Of a DNA stretch of 8,292 nt, positions 1 through 6,054 are shown in pieces. The DNA lies in contig CALBLR010000106.1 in the NCBI GenBank assembly GCA_937896015.1, positions 1-8,292 on the forward strand. The letters run 5' to 3'. Made by a program: the position numbers and the translations under genes. Numbering within the stretch: position 1 is the first letter of the stretch; each line of letters opens with the position of its first letter. This DNA is from an uncultured Prevotellaceae bacterium. Lineage in GTDB: Bacteria > Bacteroidota > Bacteroidia > Bacteroidales > Muribaculaceae. The notes beneath the pieces were generated by a model, which was not told where the DNA came from, did not search any database, and was given only the letters and a program-made list of their open reading frames with translations.

Positions 1-240
1 GCGGCAACCGGTGTGTGCCTTCGGCACATGCAAAGCGGCGAATTTGGCTGCACGCTCCCCATTAATGCTTTATATACGTGTGCGGATTGCAACCCCCACC
101 CACACACAGACGATAGCAGCCAACCGGTGTGTGCCGAAGGCACACTGCCGTCGATAGCCCCCGACTTTCGAGCGCAGCGAGTTGTCGGGGGGTACAGGTT
201 ACGCCCCCACACACGCGTGCCGAAGGTACGCAGCTTTACC
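1..240. repeat. Intergenic palindromic repeat cluster
   Basis: No credible gene is seen here; open frames crossing it are continuations of antisense frames over hflX. The stretch holds a 15-nt direct repeat, CAACCGGTGTGTGCC, at 5-19 and 121-135. Each copy runs into a small hairpin: 13-19 with 23-29 around TTC, and 129-135 with 139-145 around GAA. A third hairpin of the same design lies at 215-231 (GCGTGCC, GAA, GGTACGC, one G-T pair). Between them, 158-165 (CCCCCGAC) pairs with 184-191 (GTCGGGGG) around a loop that has its own short TCG/CGA stem. C-rich CCCCCAC runs recur near 92 and 204. The look is that of dispersed intergenic palindromes, which are common in Bacteroidales; function and copy number elsewhere cannot be judged from this window. 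Confidence 0.7.
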
Positions 241-273
241 CAAACAACCGCAGAGTTGCTGTCAACTCTGCGG
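239..273 (-). terminator. Intrinsic terminator of hflX, overlapping its stop codon
   Basis: Read on the minus strand, CCGCAGAGTTG (273-263) and CAACTCTGCGG (258-248) form a perfect 11-bp stem with a 4-nt loop (262-259), followed by the U-rich tail TTGTTTGGG. The hflX TGA (264-262) sits at the top of the left arm and loop, so the last codons of hflX encode half of the hairpin. The tail is broken by a G, so termination may be incomplete, but the stem is strong and correctly placed. Confidence 0.8.
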
Positions 274-1512
274 CTCGGCGTCGTCCACCGCGTCGTAGGT
301 CTGATAAAGGAAGTCGTTGTAGGGGAAACGCTTGGTGTGCACCGCTTTGGCCTTCTCATAAATGAGCCGCTTCAGCTCCTCGATGTTTTCGCGCTTCTTG
401 GCCGAGATGAACACGCAGTTGTGCCCCAGGCGCGCCATCCACGTCTGGCGCAGCTCCTCGAGCGGAATATTCTCGCGCCGGCGCGGAGTGAGGTCGTCCT
501 CGTCCTTCTCCACATAGGTGAACTGGTCGATTTTGTTGAACACCACTATCACCTCCTTGTCGCCGGCGCCGCACACCTCCTGAAGGGTGCGGTTAACCAC
601 CTCTATCTGCTCCTCAAACTGTGGGTGGCTTATGTCCACCACGTGAATCAGAATGTCGCTGTCGCGCACCTCGTCGAGCGTGGTCTTGAACGACTCCACA
701 AGGTGGGTGGGCAGCTTGCGTATGAAGCCCACGGTGTCGGTCAGCAGAAAGGGCAGGTTTTCTATCACCACCTTGCGCACGGTGGTGTCGAGCGTGGCAA
801 ACAGCTTGTTTTCGGCAAACACGTCGCTCTTGCTCAGCAGGTTCATCAGTGTCGACTTGCCCACGTTGGTGTAGCCCACCAGAGCCACGCGTGTGAGCTT
901 GCCGCGGTTTTTGCGCTGAATTGTCTTCTGCTTGTCCCAGTTGGCCAGCTTCTGCTTGAGCAGCGCAATCTTGGTCTTCACAATGCGGCGGTCGGTCTCA
1001 ATCTGCTCCTCGCCCGGGCCGCGCATGCCAATGCCGCCGCGCTGGCGCTCAAGGTGGGTCCACATGCCCGTCAGGCGCGGCAGCAGATACTGGTATTGGG
1101 CCAGTTCCACCTGCATCTTGGCGTTGGCCGTCTGGGCCCGCTTGGCAAAGATGTCCAGAATCAGGCTGGTGCGGTCCAGCACCTTCACCCGGGTGGCTTT
1201 TTCTATAAAGCTCACCTGCTTGGGGGTGAGGTCGTCGTCAAATATCACCAGGCTTATGTCGTTGTCCTCCACATAGGCCGCTATCTCCTCCAGTTTGCCC
1301 TTGCCCACAAACGAGGTGCTGTTTGGCGCCTGGCACTTCTGCACAAACTGCTTCACCGTCACCGCGCCGGCGGTGTCGGCCAGGAAAGCCAGCTCGTCCA
1401 GATATTCTTTGGCGCGGGCCTCATTCTGTTCCGGTGTCACGAGGCCCACCAGCACGGCGCGCTCCTCGGTGGCCATGCTTATGGTTTGTTTCTTGTCGTC
1501 GAGTAGTCCCAT
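262..1512 (-). CDS. hflX: GTPase HflX
   Basis: HflX is a translational GTPase-family protein that binds the large ribosomal subunit and, in studied bacteria, splits stalled or stress-arrested ribosomes. The 416-residue product matches the usual length (E. coli is about 426). Residues 1-200 form the HflX N-terminal domain, with the glycine-rich family signature at about 158-176 (RQRGGIGMRGPGEEQIETD). The G domain follows: P-loop GYTNVGKS at 213-220, switch I threonines near 240-244, DTVG at 259-262, NKID at 326-329 and SAKK at 370-373. All GTP-binding motifs are intact. The first ATG gives a normal N-terminus; Met13 is a possible alternative. It lies 43 nt downstream of the OmpH-like gene with no clear promoter of its own, so cotranscription is likely. 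Its stop codon is embedded in a terminator hairpin. Confidence 0.97.
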   Translation of the reverse strand: MGLLDDKKQTISMATEERAVLVGLVTPEQNEARAKEYLDELAFLADTAGAVTVKQFVQKCQAPNSTSFVGKGKLEEIAAYVEDNDISLVIFDDDLTPKQVSFIEKATRVKVLDRTSLILDIFAKRAQTANAKMQVELAQYQYLLPRLTGMWTHLERQRGGIGMRGPGEEQIETDRRIVKTKIALLKQKLANWDKQKTIQRKNRGKLTRVALVGYTNVGKSTLMNLLSKSDVFAENKLFATLDTTVRKVVIENLPFLLTDTVGFIRKLPTHLVESFKTTLDEVRDSDILIHVVDISHPQFEEQIEVVNRTLQEVCGAGDKEVIVVFNKIDQFTYVEKDEDDLTPRRRENIPLEELRQTWMARLGHNCVFISAKKRENIEELKRLIYEKAKAVHTKRFPYNDFLYQTYDAVDDAEPQS

Positions 1513-1555
1513 TTTTCTGCAATAATATGATTTAAAGTTTAGTGCGTGCGGCGAG

Positions 1556-2077
1556 TCACTGCGCGGCCACGCCCAGGCGGCGCTTCACGTCGGCCGTCAG
1601 GTCGGCCGCGTCGGGGCCCTGATACACCACAGGTGTCACCGACACGTCGAGCACATAGGTGTAGCCGCCCTCGCTGCCCGCTGCGGCCACTGCCGCGCGA
1701 ATCTTTTCGTAGATGGGCGCCTCCAGGCTCTCGCGCCGCTTGTCGAGGTCAGCCTTGGCGTCGGCCACAAACTGCTTGATGCGGTCGTCGTTCTGCTGAA
1801 TTTCCTGCATGCGCCGCTCCTTGATTGTGGCTGGCGTGTCGCCGTCGGCCGAAATGGCTTGGAAGTCGGCATACTTTTGGTTGAACTCCGCCTCCAGCCG
1901 CTTGTATTCAGCCTGATATTTCCCGCTTGCCGTCTGCAGCGCGGCATCGGCCGCTGCCGTCTCGGGCATGGCCTTGAACACCTCCTGCACGTTAACGGTG
2001 GCAATCCGCATTTGCGCCGCCGCGCACACCGGCAGCAGCAGCGCGGCTGCCATGGCCGCAATAAATCGTCGTGTCAT
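1556..2077 (-). CDS. OmpH/Skp family periplasmic chaperone
   Basis: This 173-residue protein has the layout of the OmpH/Skp family, periplasmic holdases for unfolded outer-membrane proteins. Residues 1-22 are a signal peptide (MTRR, a hydrophobic Ala/Leu core, then a CAAAQ cleavage region). The mature protein opens with the family-typical strand MRIATVNVQEVF (23-34). A charged helical segment rich in Lys, Glu and Gln (about 40-130) corresponds to the coiled-coil tentacles. The C-terminal VLDVSVTPVVYQGPDAADLT (142-161) matches the family's closing strand, where many members read D(I/L)T. The frame is open 83 codons further upstream into the tRNA gene, but the signal peptide fixes the start at 2077. 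The typical partner genes (bamA, other skp copies) are not nearby. The residue before Cys18 is Val, so I do not call it a lipoprotein. Which client proteins it serves is unknown. Confidence 0.92.
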   Translation of the reverse strand: MTRRFIAAMAAALLLPVCAAAQMRIATVNVQEVFKAMPETAAADAALQTASGKYQAEYKRLEAEFNQKYADFQAISADGDTPATIKERRMQEIQQNDDRIKQFVADAKADLDKRRESLEAPIYEKIRAAVAAAGSEGGYTYVLDVSVTPVVYQGPDAADLTADVKRRLGVAAQ

Positions 2078-2172
2078 ATATAAATGTGTAAAGTCCGTTT
2101 TTCTTACAATAAAAATCACTGCTGGCCCGTAATGCATCCCAGTCCAGAATTTTGGTGGGGCGTCAATAGTCA

Positions 2173-2193
2173 GCATATCAATATGCAAAGATA
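2173..2193 (-). promoter_or_regulatory. Promoter -7 box of the ompH-like/hflX unit with overlapping dyad
   Basis: TATCTTTG (2193-2186 on the minus strand) matches the Bacteroidota -7 consensus TAnnTTTG exactly. The -33 region at the usual distance has only a weak GTTA, so the upstream box is poor. Right after the -7 box, GCATAT (2186-2181) and ATATGC (2178-2173) form a dyad with a two-base centre, covering the predicted transcription start. The implied leader before the ompH-like ATG is about 100-110 nt. Confidence 0.65.
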
Positions 2194-2236
2194 GTGCAAA
2201 TAACACAAAATCGTAACGCCTGCCCGCTGCTGAAAC

Positions 2237-2275
2237 AAAAAAAGAGAAATCCGCGCGTTGCCGCACGAATTTCTC
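2237..2275 (-). terminator. Intrinsic terminator of tRNA-His
   Basis: On the minus strand GAGAAAT (2275-2269) pairs with ATTTCTC (2250-2244). The stem continues inward through seven further pairs, two of them G-U, to a GCAA tetraloop (2261-2258). It is followed directly by seven U (2243-2237). The 14-bp stem begins 11 nt after the tRNA 3' end, which is a textbook intrinsic terminator. Confidence 0.9.
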
Positions 2276-2286
2276 AACTGCTCTCG

Positions 2287-2361
2287 GGTGAGATATGGGA
2301 CTCGAACCCACGACCTTCGGAACCACAATCCGACATTCTAACCAGCTGAACTAATCTCACC
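2287..2361 (-). tRNA. tRNA-His (anticodon GTG)
   Basis: The minus strand folds as a complete cloverleaf. The 7-bp acceptor is GTGAGAT (2360-2354) with ATCTCAC (2294-2288). U8 and A9 follow, then the D arm with GTTC/GAAT. The 5-bp anticodon stem TCGGA/TCCGA encloses the loop TTGTGGT with anticodon GTG, and the T arm is GTGGG, TTCGAGT, CCCAT. The histidine identity is confirmed by the extra G at position -1 (2361), which pairs with discriminator C73 (2287); this G-1:C73 pair is unique to tRNA-His. The bases after C73 read CGA, so the CCA end is not encoded and must be added by nucleotidyltransferase. The gene has its own promoter upstream and terminator downstream. Confidence 0.98.
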
Positions 2362-2379
2362 ATCTGGTTTTAACGTCTG

Positions 2380-2411
2380 CAAAGGTAGAACAAATTTTCC
2401 ACCTCTGCAAG
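2380..2411 (-). promoter_or_regulatory. Promoter of tRNA-His
   Basis: TACCTTTG (2387-2380 on the minus strand) fits the Bacteroidota -7 consensus TAnnTTTG exactly. CTTG (2411-2408) provides the -33 TTG with a spacer of exactly 20 nt. The start of transcription would fall about 10-12 nt before the tRNA 5' end, a normal distance. Confidence 0.8.
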
Positions 2412-2420
2412 TGCCGCCAT

Positions 2421-2440
2421 AAAAAACGCTTATATTTTTT
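2421..2440 (-). terminator. Possible weak terminator of the dsbD-topB operon
   Basis: Just after the last gene of the operon an A6 run (2440-2435 on the minus strand) and a T6 run (2426-2421) can pair around an 8-nt loop. The stem has only A-T pairs, so it is a weak candidate. Some read-through into the tRNA-His unit, which the strong terminator at 2237-2275 would stop, is plausible. Confidence 0.3.
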
Positions 2441-2442
2441 CA

Positions 2443-2664
2443 TTATTTACCGTTTTTTTCTGTTTTGCCGCGCTCGCACTTGTGCCGGTTTTCGCGGCGC
2501 TTGGCGTTAGGGTGCCGGCGGCAGGTGCCTGCCAAGGGGCAGCCGGCGCATTCCACACGGCCCTGGTGCATGCGCCGGCGCACCCGCCACAGGGCGCGCA
2601 GTGCAGCCCACACGGCGGCGGCCACCACCGCGGCCACGGCTATCCATTGCGCAGCGAGGCTCAT
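2443..2664 (-). CDS. Small cysteine-rich single-pass membrane protein
   Basis: This is a 73-residue protein. Residues about 5-26 form one Ala/Val/Trp-rich transmembrane helix, followed by an Arg-rich flank (WRVRRR) that should keep the tail in the cytoplasm. The tail carries Cys39, Cys42, Cys48 and Cys63 in the pattern C-x2-C-x5-C (CAGCPLAGTC) and ends in a very basic stretch. The architecture, N-terminal helix plus a CxGCPL-like cysteine cluster, resembles the small FeoB-associated cysteine-rich membrane proteins found in Bacteroidota, but no feoB is in view and the match is by pattern only. The cysteines could hold a metal or iron-sulfur centre, or exchange thiols. Its ATG overlaps the Nudix stop codon (ATGA, 2664-2661), so translation is probably coupled to the operon, which supports it being a real gene. 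Confidence 0.62.
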   Translation of the reverse strand: MSLAAQWIAVAAVVAAAVWAALRALWRVRRRMHQGRVECAGCPLAGTCRRHPNAKRRENRHKCERGKTEKNGK

Positions 2665-3173
2665 GGCTTGAGGTTAAGGGCCGCCATCACGCGGCGGAAC
2701 TCGAGTTCGAAGTTGGGCGTCAGCACCCCTTTGCCCATTGCGTTGCGAATCTCGGCCACCGTCCAGAAGCGGCCGTCGTCGATCTCCACAGGGTCGTAGT
2801 CGAAGCTTGTGCGGCTGCTCACGGTGTAGTAGGCGTTCACCAGCTCGCTCTCCACGGCGCTGTCGAACACATAGTTGAACAAATGCACCGGCTCGAAGTC
2901 GGTGAGTCCTATCTCCTCGCGCACTTCGCGCCGCAAGGCCTGCTCAATGGTCTCGCCATAGTCCACGTGGCCGCCCACCGAGGTGTCCCAGCGGCTGGGC
3001 TGGATGCGCTTGGTGTGCGAGCGCTTTTGCAAATACAGCTCACCGGCGGGGTTGAACACGTGCAGGTGCACCACGGGGTGCAGCAGGCGGCTGCCAGAGT
3101 GGCACTCGGCGCGCGTGGCTTTGCCCACCACGCGGCCTTCGGGGTCTACAATGGGAAAAATTTCGCTGTCCAT
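2661..3173 (-). CDS. Nudix hydrolase, IPP-isomerase-like (YfcD-type) subgroup
   Basis: This 170-residue single-domain Nudix protein carries an intact Nudix box at residues 68-90. Gly68, Glu74 and the REVREEIGL segment (82-90) fit G-x5-E-x7-REUxEExGU, with Glu83, Glu86 and Glu87 expected to bind the catalytic metal. The N-terminus (IVDPEGRVVGKATRAECH, then HPVVHLHVFN and LYLQKRS) and the tryptophan before the box (SRWDTSVGGHV) are typical of the Nudix branch that includes isopentenyl-diphosphate isomerase and E. coli YfcD. True isomerase function is unlikely to be inferable from this alone; hydrolysis of a nucleoside-diphosphate-linked compound is the conservative call, substrate unknown. It starts 17 nt after topB and overlaps the next gene by 4 nt, so it is an internal member of the operon. 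Confidence 0.94.
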   Translation of the reverse strand: MDSEIFPIVDPEGRVVGKATRAECHSGSRLLHPVVHLHVFNPAGELYLQKRSHTKRIQPSRWDTSVGGHVDYGETIEQALRREVREEIGLTDFEPVHLFNYVFDSAVESELVNAYYTVSSRTSFDYDPVEIDDGRFWTVAEIRNAMGKGVLTPNFELEFRRVMAALNLKP

Positions 3174-3190
3174 GTCTCAGATGCTTTTCT

Positions 3191-5254
3191 CTATTGTTTC
3201 TTGTCCTTTTTGAAGCTCTTTTCCACAAGTGTGCGCAGCTTGGCTGGCGTCAGGGTGGGGGCGTACTGGTCAAACGGCAGCAGCATGCGGCATCCCGAGG
3301 CATACTCGCTGCAGCCGTAGGCCGTGCGCCCCTTCACCAGGTGGCCCTTGCCGCACAAGGGGCAAGGTATCTCCTCTATCGACTTTATGCGTGGGCGGCG
3401 CGGCTTTTTTGCAGCCGCCTGGCCGCCAGCCGGCTTCTTGGGTTTGTCGTCCTCCACCACAATGTTGGTGCCGCTGTGGTCGCGCAGCACGGTCAGCACT
3501 ATTTCGCTCACCATCTGCTTCAGCTCGTCGATGAACTGCTGCGCGGCAAATTCGCCCCGCTCAATTTTGCGCAGTTTGTTTTCCCACAGGCCGGTGAGCT
3601 TGGCGCTCTTCAGCAGGGGGTCTTTGATGGTGTCGATTAGCTGCATGCCGGCGGGGGTGGGCACAAGGCTTTTACGTTCCTTGCGTATGTAGTGGCGCTT
3701 GAACAGCGTCTCGATGATGGCTGCGCGCGTCGACGGGCGCCCGATGCCATTTTCCTTCATGGCGTCGCGCAGGGCCTCGTCGTCCACCAGCTTGCCCGCC
3801 GTCTCCATGGCGCGCAGCAGCGTGCCCTCGGTGTAGAGTTTGGGTGGCTGGGTGGCCTTCTTGGCCAGCGACGGCTCGTGCGGGCCGCTCTCGCCTTTCA
3901 CCATGGGCGGCAGCACGCCGCCGCTTGCCTCGTCGCCGTCGGCGGCCTGCTTGGCGTCTTTCGCTCCGGCATACACGGCGCGCCAGCCCTCGTTCTCTAT
4001 TTGCTTGCCCGTGGCCTTGAACTCGTGGCCGTTGATGTCGGCCATCACAGTGGTGGCCAGAAACTGGCAGTCGGGGTAGAAGGCGGCAATGAAGCGCTTG
4101 GCCACCAGGTCGTACACCAGCTTCTCGTCGCGCGACAGTGCGGCGCGCACGGGGTCGACGTTGGTGGGGATGATGGCGTGGTGGTCGGTGACCTTTGAGT
4201 TGTCGAACACCTTTTTGCTTTTCGGGATTTTGCCGGCCAGCACAGGCGCGGCCAGAGGCGCGTAGGGCGACATGGCCTTGAGTATGCCAGGCACCTTGGG
4301 GTAGATGTCGTCGCTCAGATAGGTGGTGTCGACGCGCGGATAGGTGGTCACCTTTTTCTCGTAGAGACTTTGTATCAGCTTCAGCGTCACATCGGCCGAG
4401 AACGAGAATTTCTTGTTGCACTCCACCTGCAGGCTGGTGAGGTCGAACAGGCGCGGCGGCGCCTCACGCCCTTTCTTGGCCGCGATCGACGTCACGGTCA
4501 AGGGGGCGGCCTTGATGCTCTCGAGCACGGCCTGAGCGTCGGCCTCGGTTGAATATCTGCCCTTGGTGGAGCTGAATGTGGCGCCGCGGTAAAGGGTCTT
4601 GATCTCCCAGTAGTCTTGCGGCACAAAGTTGTCGATCTCGCGCTGGCGGGCCACTATCAGGGCCAGGGTGGGGGTCTGCACGCGGCCTATCGACAGCACA
4701 TTGCGCGACTGAGCGTATTGCAGCGTGTAGAGCCGCGTGGCGTTCATGCCCAGCATCCAGTCGCCTATGGCGCGCGACAGGCCGGCGAAATACAGGTTGT
4801 TGAAGTCGCTGCCGGGCTTCAGCTGCCCAAACCCCTCGCGTATGCTCTCGTCGGTGAGCGACGAAATCCACAGCCGCCTCACGGGCACCCGGCACTCGGC
4901 CTTCTGGTACACCCACCGCTGTATCAGCTCGCCCTCCTGGCCGGCATCACCGCAGTTAATCACTTCGTCGGCGCCCGCAATCAGGCTTTTTATCACGCCA
5001 AACTGGCGCTTGTATCCGTCGTTGTCAATCAGCTTGATGCCAAAGCGCTGCGGCACCATGGGCAGCGCGCCCAGGCTCCAGCGGCGCCACAGGTCGGTGT
5101 AGTCGGCCGGTTCCTTTAGCTCGCACAGGTGGCCGAATGTCCACGTCACCTGGTAGCCGTTGCCCTCATAGTAGCCGTCGTGGCGGTCGGTGGCGCCGAG
5201 AATGGCGGCAATGTCGCGCGCCACGCTCGGTTTCTCGGTGACGCACACTTTCAT
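3191..5254 (-). CDS. topB: DNA topoisomerase III (type IA)
   Basis: A type IA topoisomerase cuts one strand through a 5'-phosphotyrosine link, passes the other strand, and with RecQ-type helicases resolves recombination and replication intermediates. The 687-residue product is close to E. coli TopB (653). The N-terminal TOPRIM fold has Glu7 (TEKPS) and the acidic motif GDAGQEGE at 102-109, with Asp103 and Glu107 but Gly at 105, where the classical motif has a second Asp. SIGRVQTPTL (188-197) is the conserved type IA motif. The catalytic tyrosine is Tyr305 in VTTYPRVDTTYLS. A C-terminal four-cysteine zinc motif (Cys631, 634, 648, 655) follows an Ala/Lys/Pro-rich basic linker, and the tail is Lys-rich. 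I chose the ATG at 5254 (MKVCVTEKPS), which overlaps the mazG stop as ATGA; 15 further upstream codons are open but unlike the family. The protein sits in a packed housekeeping operon, not on an apparent mobile element. Confidence 0.97.
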   Translation of the reverse strand: MKVCVTEKPSVARDIAAILGATDRHDGYYEGNGYQVTWTFGHLCELKEPADYTDLWRRWSLGALPMVPQRFGIKLIDNDGYKRQFGVIKSLIAGADEVINCGDAGQEGELIQRWVYQKAECRVPVRRLWISSLTDESIREGFGQLKPGSDFNNLYFAGLSRAIGDWMLGMNATRLYTLQYAQSRNVLSIGRVQTPTLALIVARQREIDNFVPQDYWEIKTLYRGATFSSTKGRYSTEADAQAVLESIKAAPLTVTSIAAKKGREAPPRLFDLTSLQVECNKKFSFSADVTLKLIQSLYEKKVTTYPRVDTTYLSDDIYPKVPGILKAMSPYAPLAAPVLAGKIPKSKKVFDNSKVTDHHAIIPTNVDPVRAALSRDEKLVYDLVAKRFIAAFYPDCQFLATTVMADINGHEFKATGKQIENEGWRAVYAGAKDAKQAADGDEASGGVLPPMVKGESGPHEPSLAKKATQPPKLYTEGTLLRAMETAGKLVDDEALRDAMKENGIGRPSTRAAIIETLFKRHYIRKERKSLVPTPAGMQLIDTIKDPLLKSAKLTGLWENKLRKIERGEFAAQQFIDELKQMVSEIVLTVLRDHSGTNIVVEDDKPKKPAGGQAAAKKPRRPRIKSIEEIPCPLCGKGHLVKGRTAYGCSEYASGCRMLLPFDQYAPTLTPAKLRTLVEKSFKKDKKQ

Positions 5255-6054
5255 TGGGCTTCCTCCTCTCCCAGCCTCATGCGTTTGGCCTCGTCCCACA
5301 GCGCGTCCATCTCGGCCAGGGTCAGCTCGTTCACGCGGCGGCCCTGGCTGCTGGCCGCCGACTCGATGTGGTTGAAGCGGGCGGTGAACTTGCGGTTGGT
5401 GCGCTCAAGGGCGTTGTCGGGGCGCACGCCGAAGAGGCGGGCCGCGTTGACTACTGAAAACAGCAGGTCGCCAAACTCCTTCTCGCGGTCGGCCTCGTGG
5501 CCGTAGGCCAGCTCGCGCTCCACCTCGTCGGCCTCTTCGCGCACCTTGGCCCACACGTCTTCCTTGCACTCCCAGTCAAATCCCACGCTGGCCGCCTTCT
5601 CCTGAATGCGCTCGGCCTTGATGAGCGACGGCAGCGAGCGTGGCACTCCGCCCAGCACGGTCTTGTTTCCGCCCTTTTCGCGCAGCTTTATCTCCTCCCA
5701 CGTCTCGCCGCCCTCGGCAGCGCCGGGCGCGCCGGCATAGATGTGTGGGTGGCGGAACACGAGCTTCTCGCGCACGGCGTTGCACACACCGGCAAAGTCA
5801 AACTGCCCTTTCTCTTCGGCGATGCAGGCATACAGCAGCACGTGCATCAGCACGTCGCCCAACTCCTTTTTAATGGCTTCGGGGTCGCCGCCCATCAAGG
5901 CGTCGGCCAGTTCCATGACCTCCTCTATGGTGTTTGGCCGCATGCTTTCGTAGGTCTGCGCCGAGTCCCACGGGCACCGCTTGCGCAGTGTGCGCACCAC
6001 CTCCATCAGGCTGTCAAGCGCCTTAAGGGCGCTACTGTTGCTGCTTGCTGCCAT
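5251..6054 (-). CDS. mazG: Nucleoside triphosphate pyrophosphohydrolase MazG
   Basis: MazG hydrolyses (d)NTPs to the monophosphate and pyrophosphate; it removes aberrant nucleotides and in E. coli affects ppGpp-related stress signalling. The 267-residue protein has the two-domain MazG layout and length (E. coli about 263). In domain 1, CPWD lies at 27-30, EEVME at 44-48 and ELGD at 64-67, then RHPHIYAG (101-108). In domain 2, EEADEVE lies at 173-179 and EFGDLLFSVVNAAR at 193-206, followed by a typical NALERTNRKFTARF segment. The metal-ligand acidic residues are present in both halves. The start at 6054 lies inside the 3' end of dsbD (23-nt overlap); Met17 would shorten the conserved first helix, so I prefer 6054. 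Its stop overlaps the topB start (ATGA), which indicates translational coupling. Confidence 0.97.
   Translation of the reverse strand: MAASSNSSALKALDSLMEVVRTLRKRCPWDSAQTYESMRPNTIEEVMELADALMGGDPEAIKKELGDVLMHVLLYACIAEEKGQFDFAGVCNAVREKLVFRHPHIYAGAPGAAEGGETWEEIKLREKGGNKTVLGGVPRSLPSLIKAERIQEKAASVGFDWECKEDVWAKVREEADEVERELAYGHEADREKEFGDLLFSVVNAARLFGVRPDNALERTNRKFTARFNHIESAASSQGRRVNELTLAEMDALWDEAKRMRLGEEEAQ

Noticed and set aside
13..1506. 497-codon plus-strand open frame
   Set aside because: It lies antisense to hflX, whose protein is unmistakable; the frame is open because of GC-rich codon use, and the predicted sequence is a His/Leu/Val-rich composition without a family signature.
1513..1555. Separate promoter for hflX
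   Set aside because: The gap contains a TATTATTG with one mismatch to the -7 box, but it lies almost at the ATG and has no -33 box at the right distance.
1556..2077. Lipoprotein reading of the OmpH-like signal peptide
   Set aside because: A cysteine is present at position 18, but Val precedes it, which does not fit a lipobox; the AAAQ site after it suits signal peptidase I.
2078..2326. Upstream extension of the ompH-like gene into the tRNA
   Set aside because: The extension would precede a clear signal peptide and overlap the tRNA, its terminator and the gene's promoter; the start at 2077 fits the family.
2601..3320. 239-codon plus-strand open frame
   Set aside because: Antisense shadow of the Nudix gene and its neighbours; no recognisable motif.
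3672..4421. 249-codon minus-strand open frame inside topB
   Set aside because: A different frame within topB with Arg/His-rich composition typical of frame shadows in GC-rich genes.
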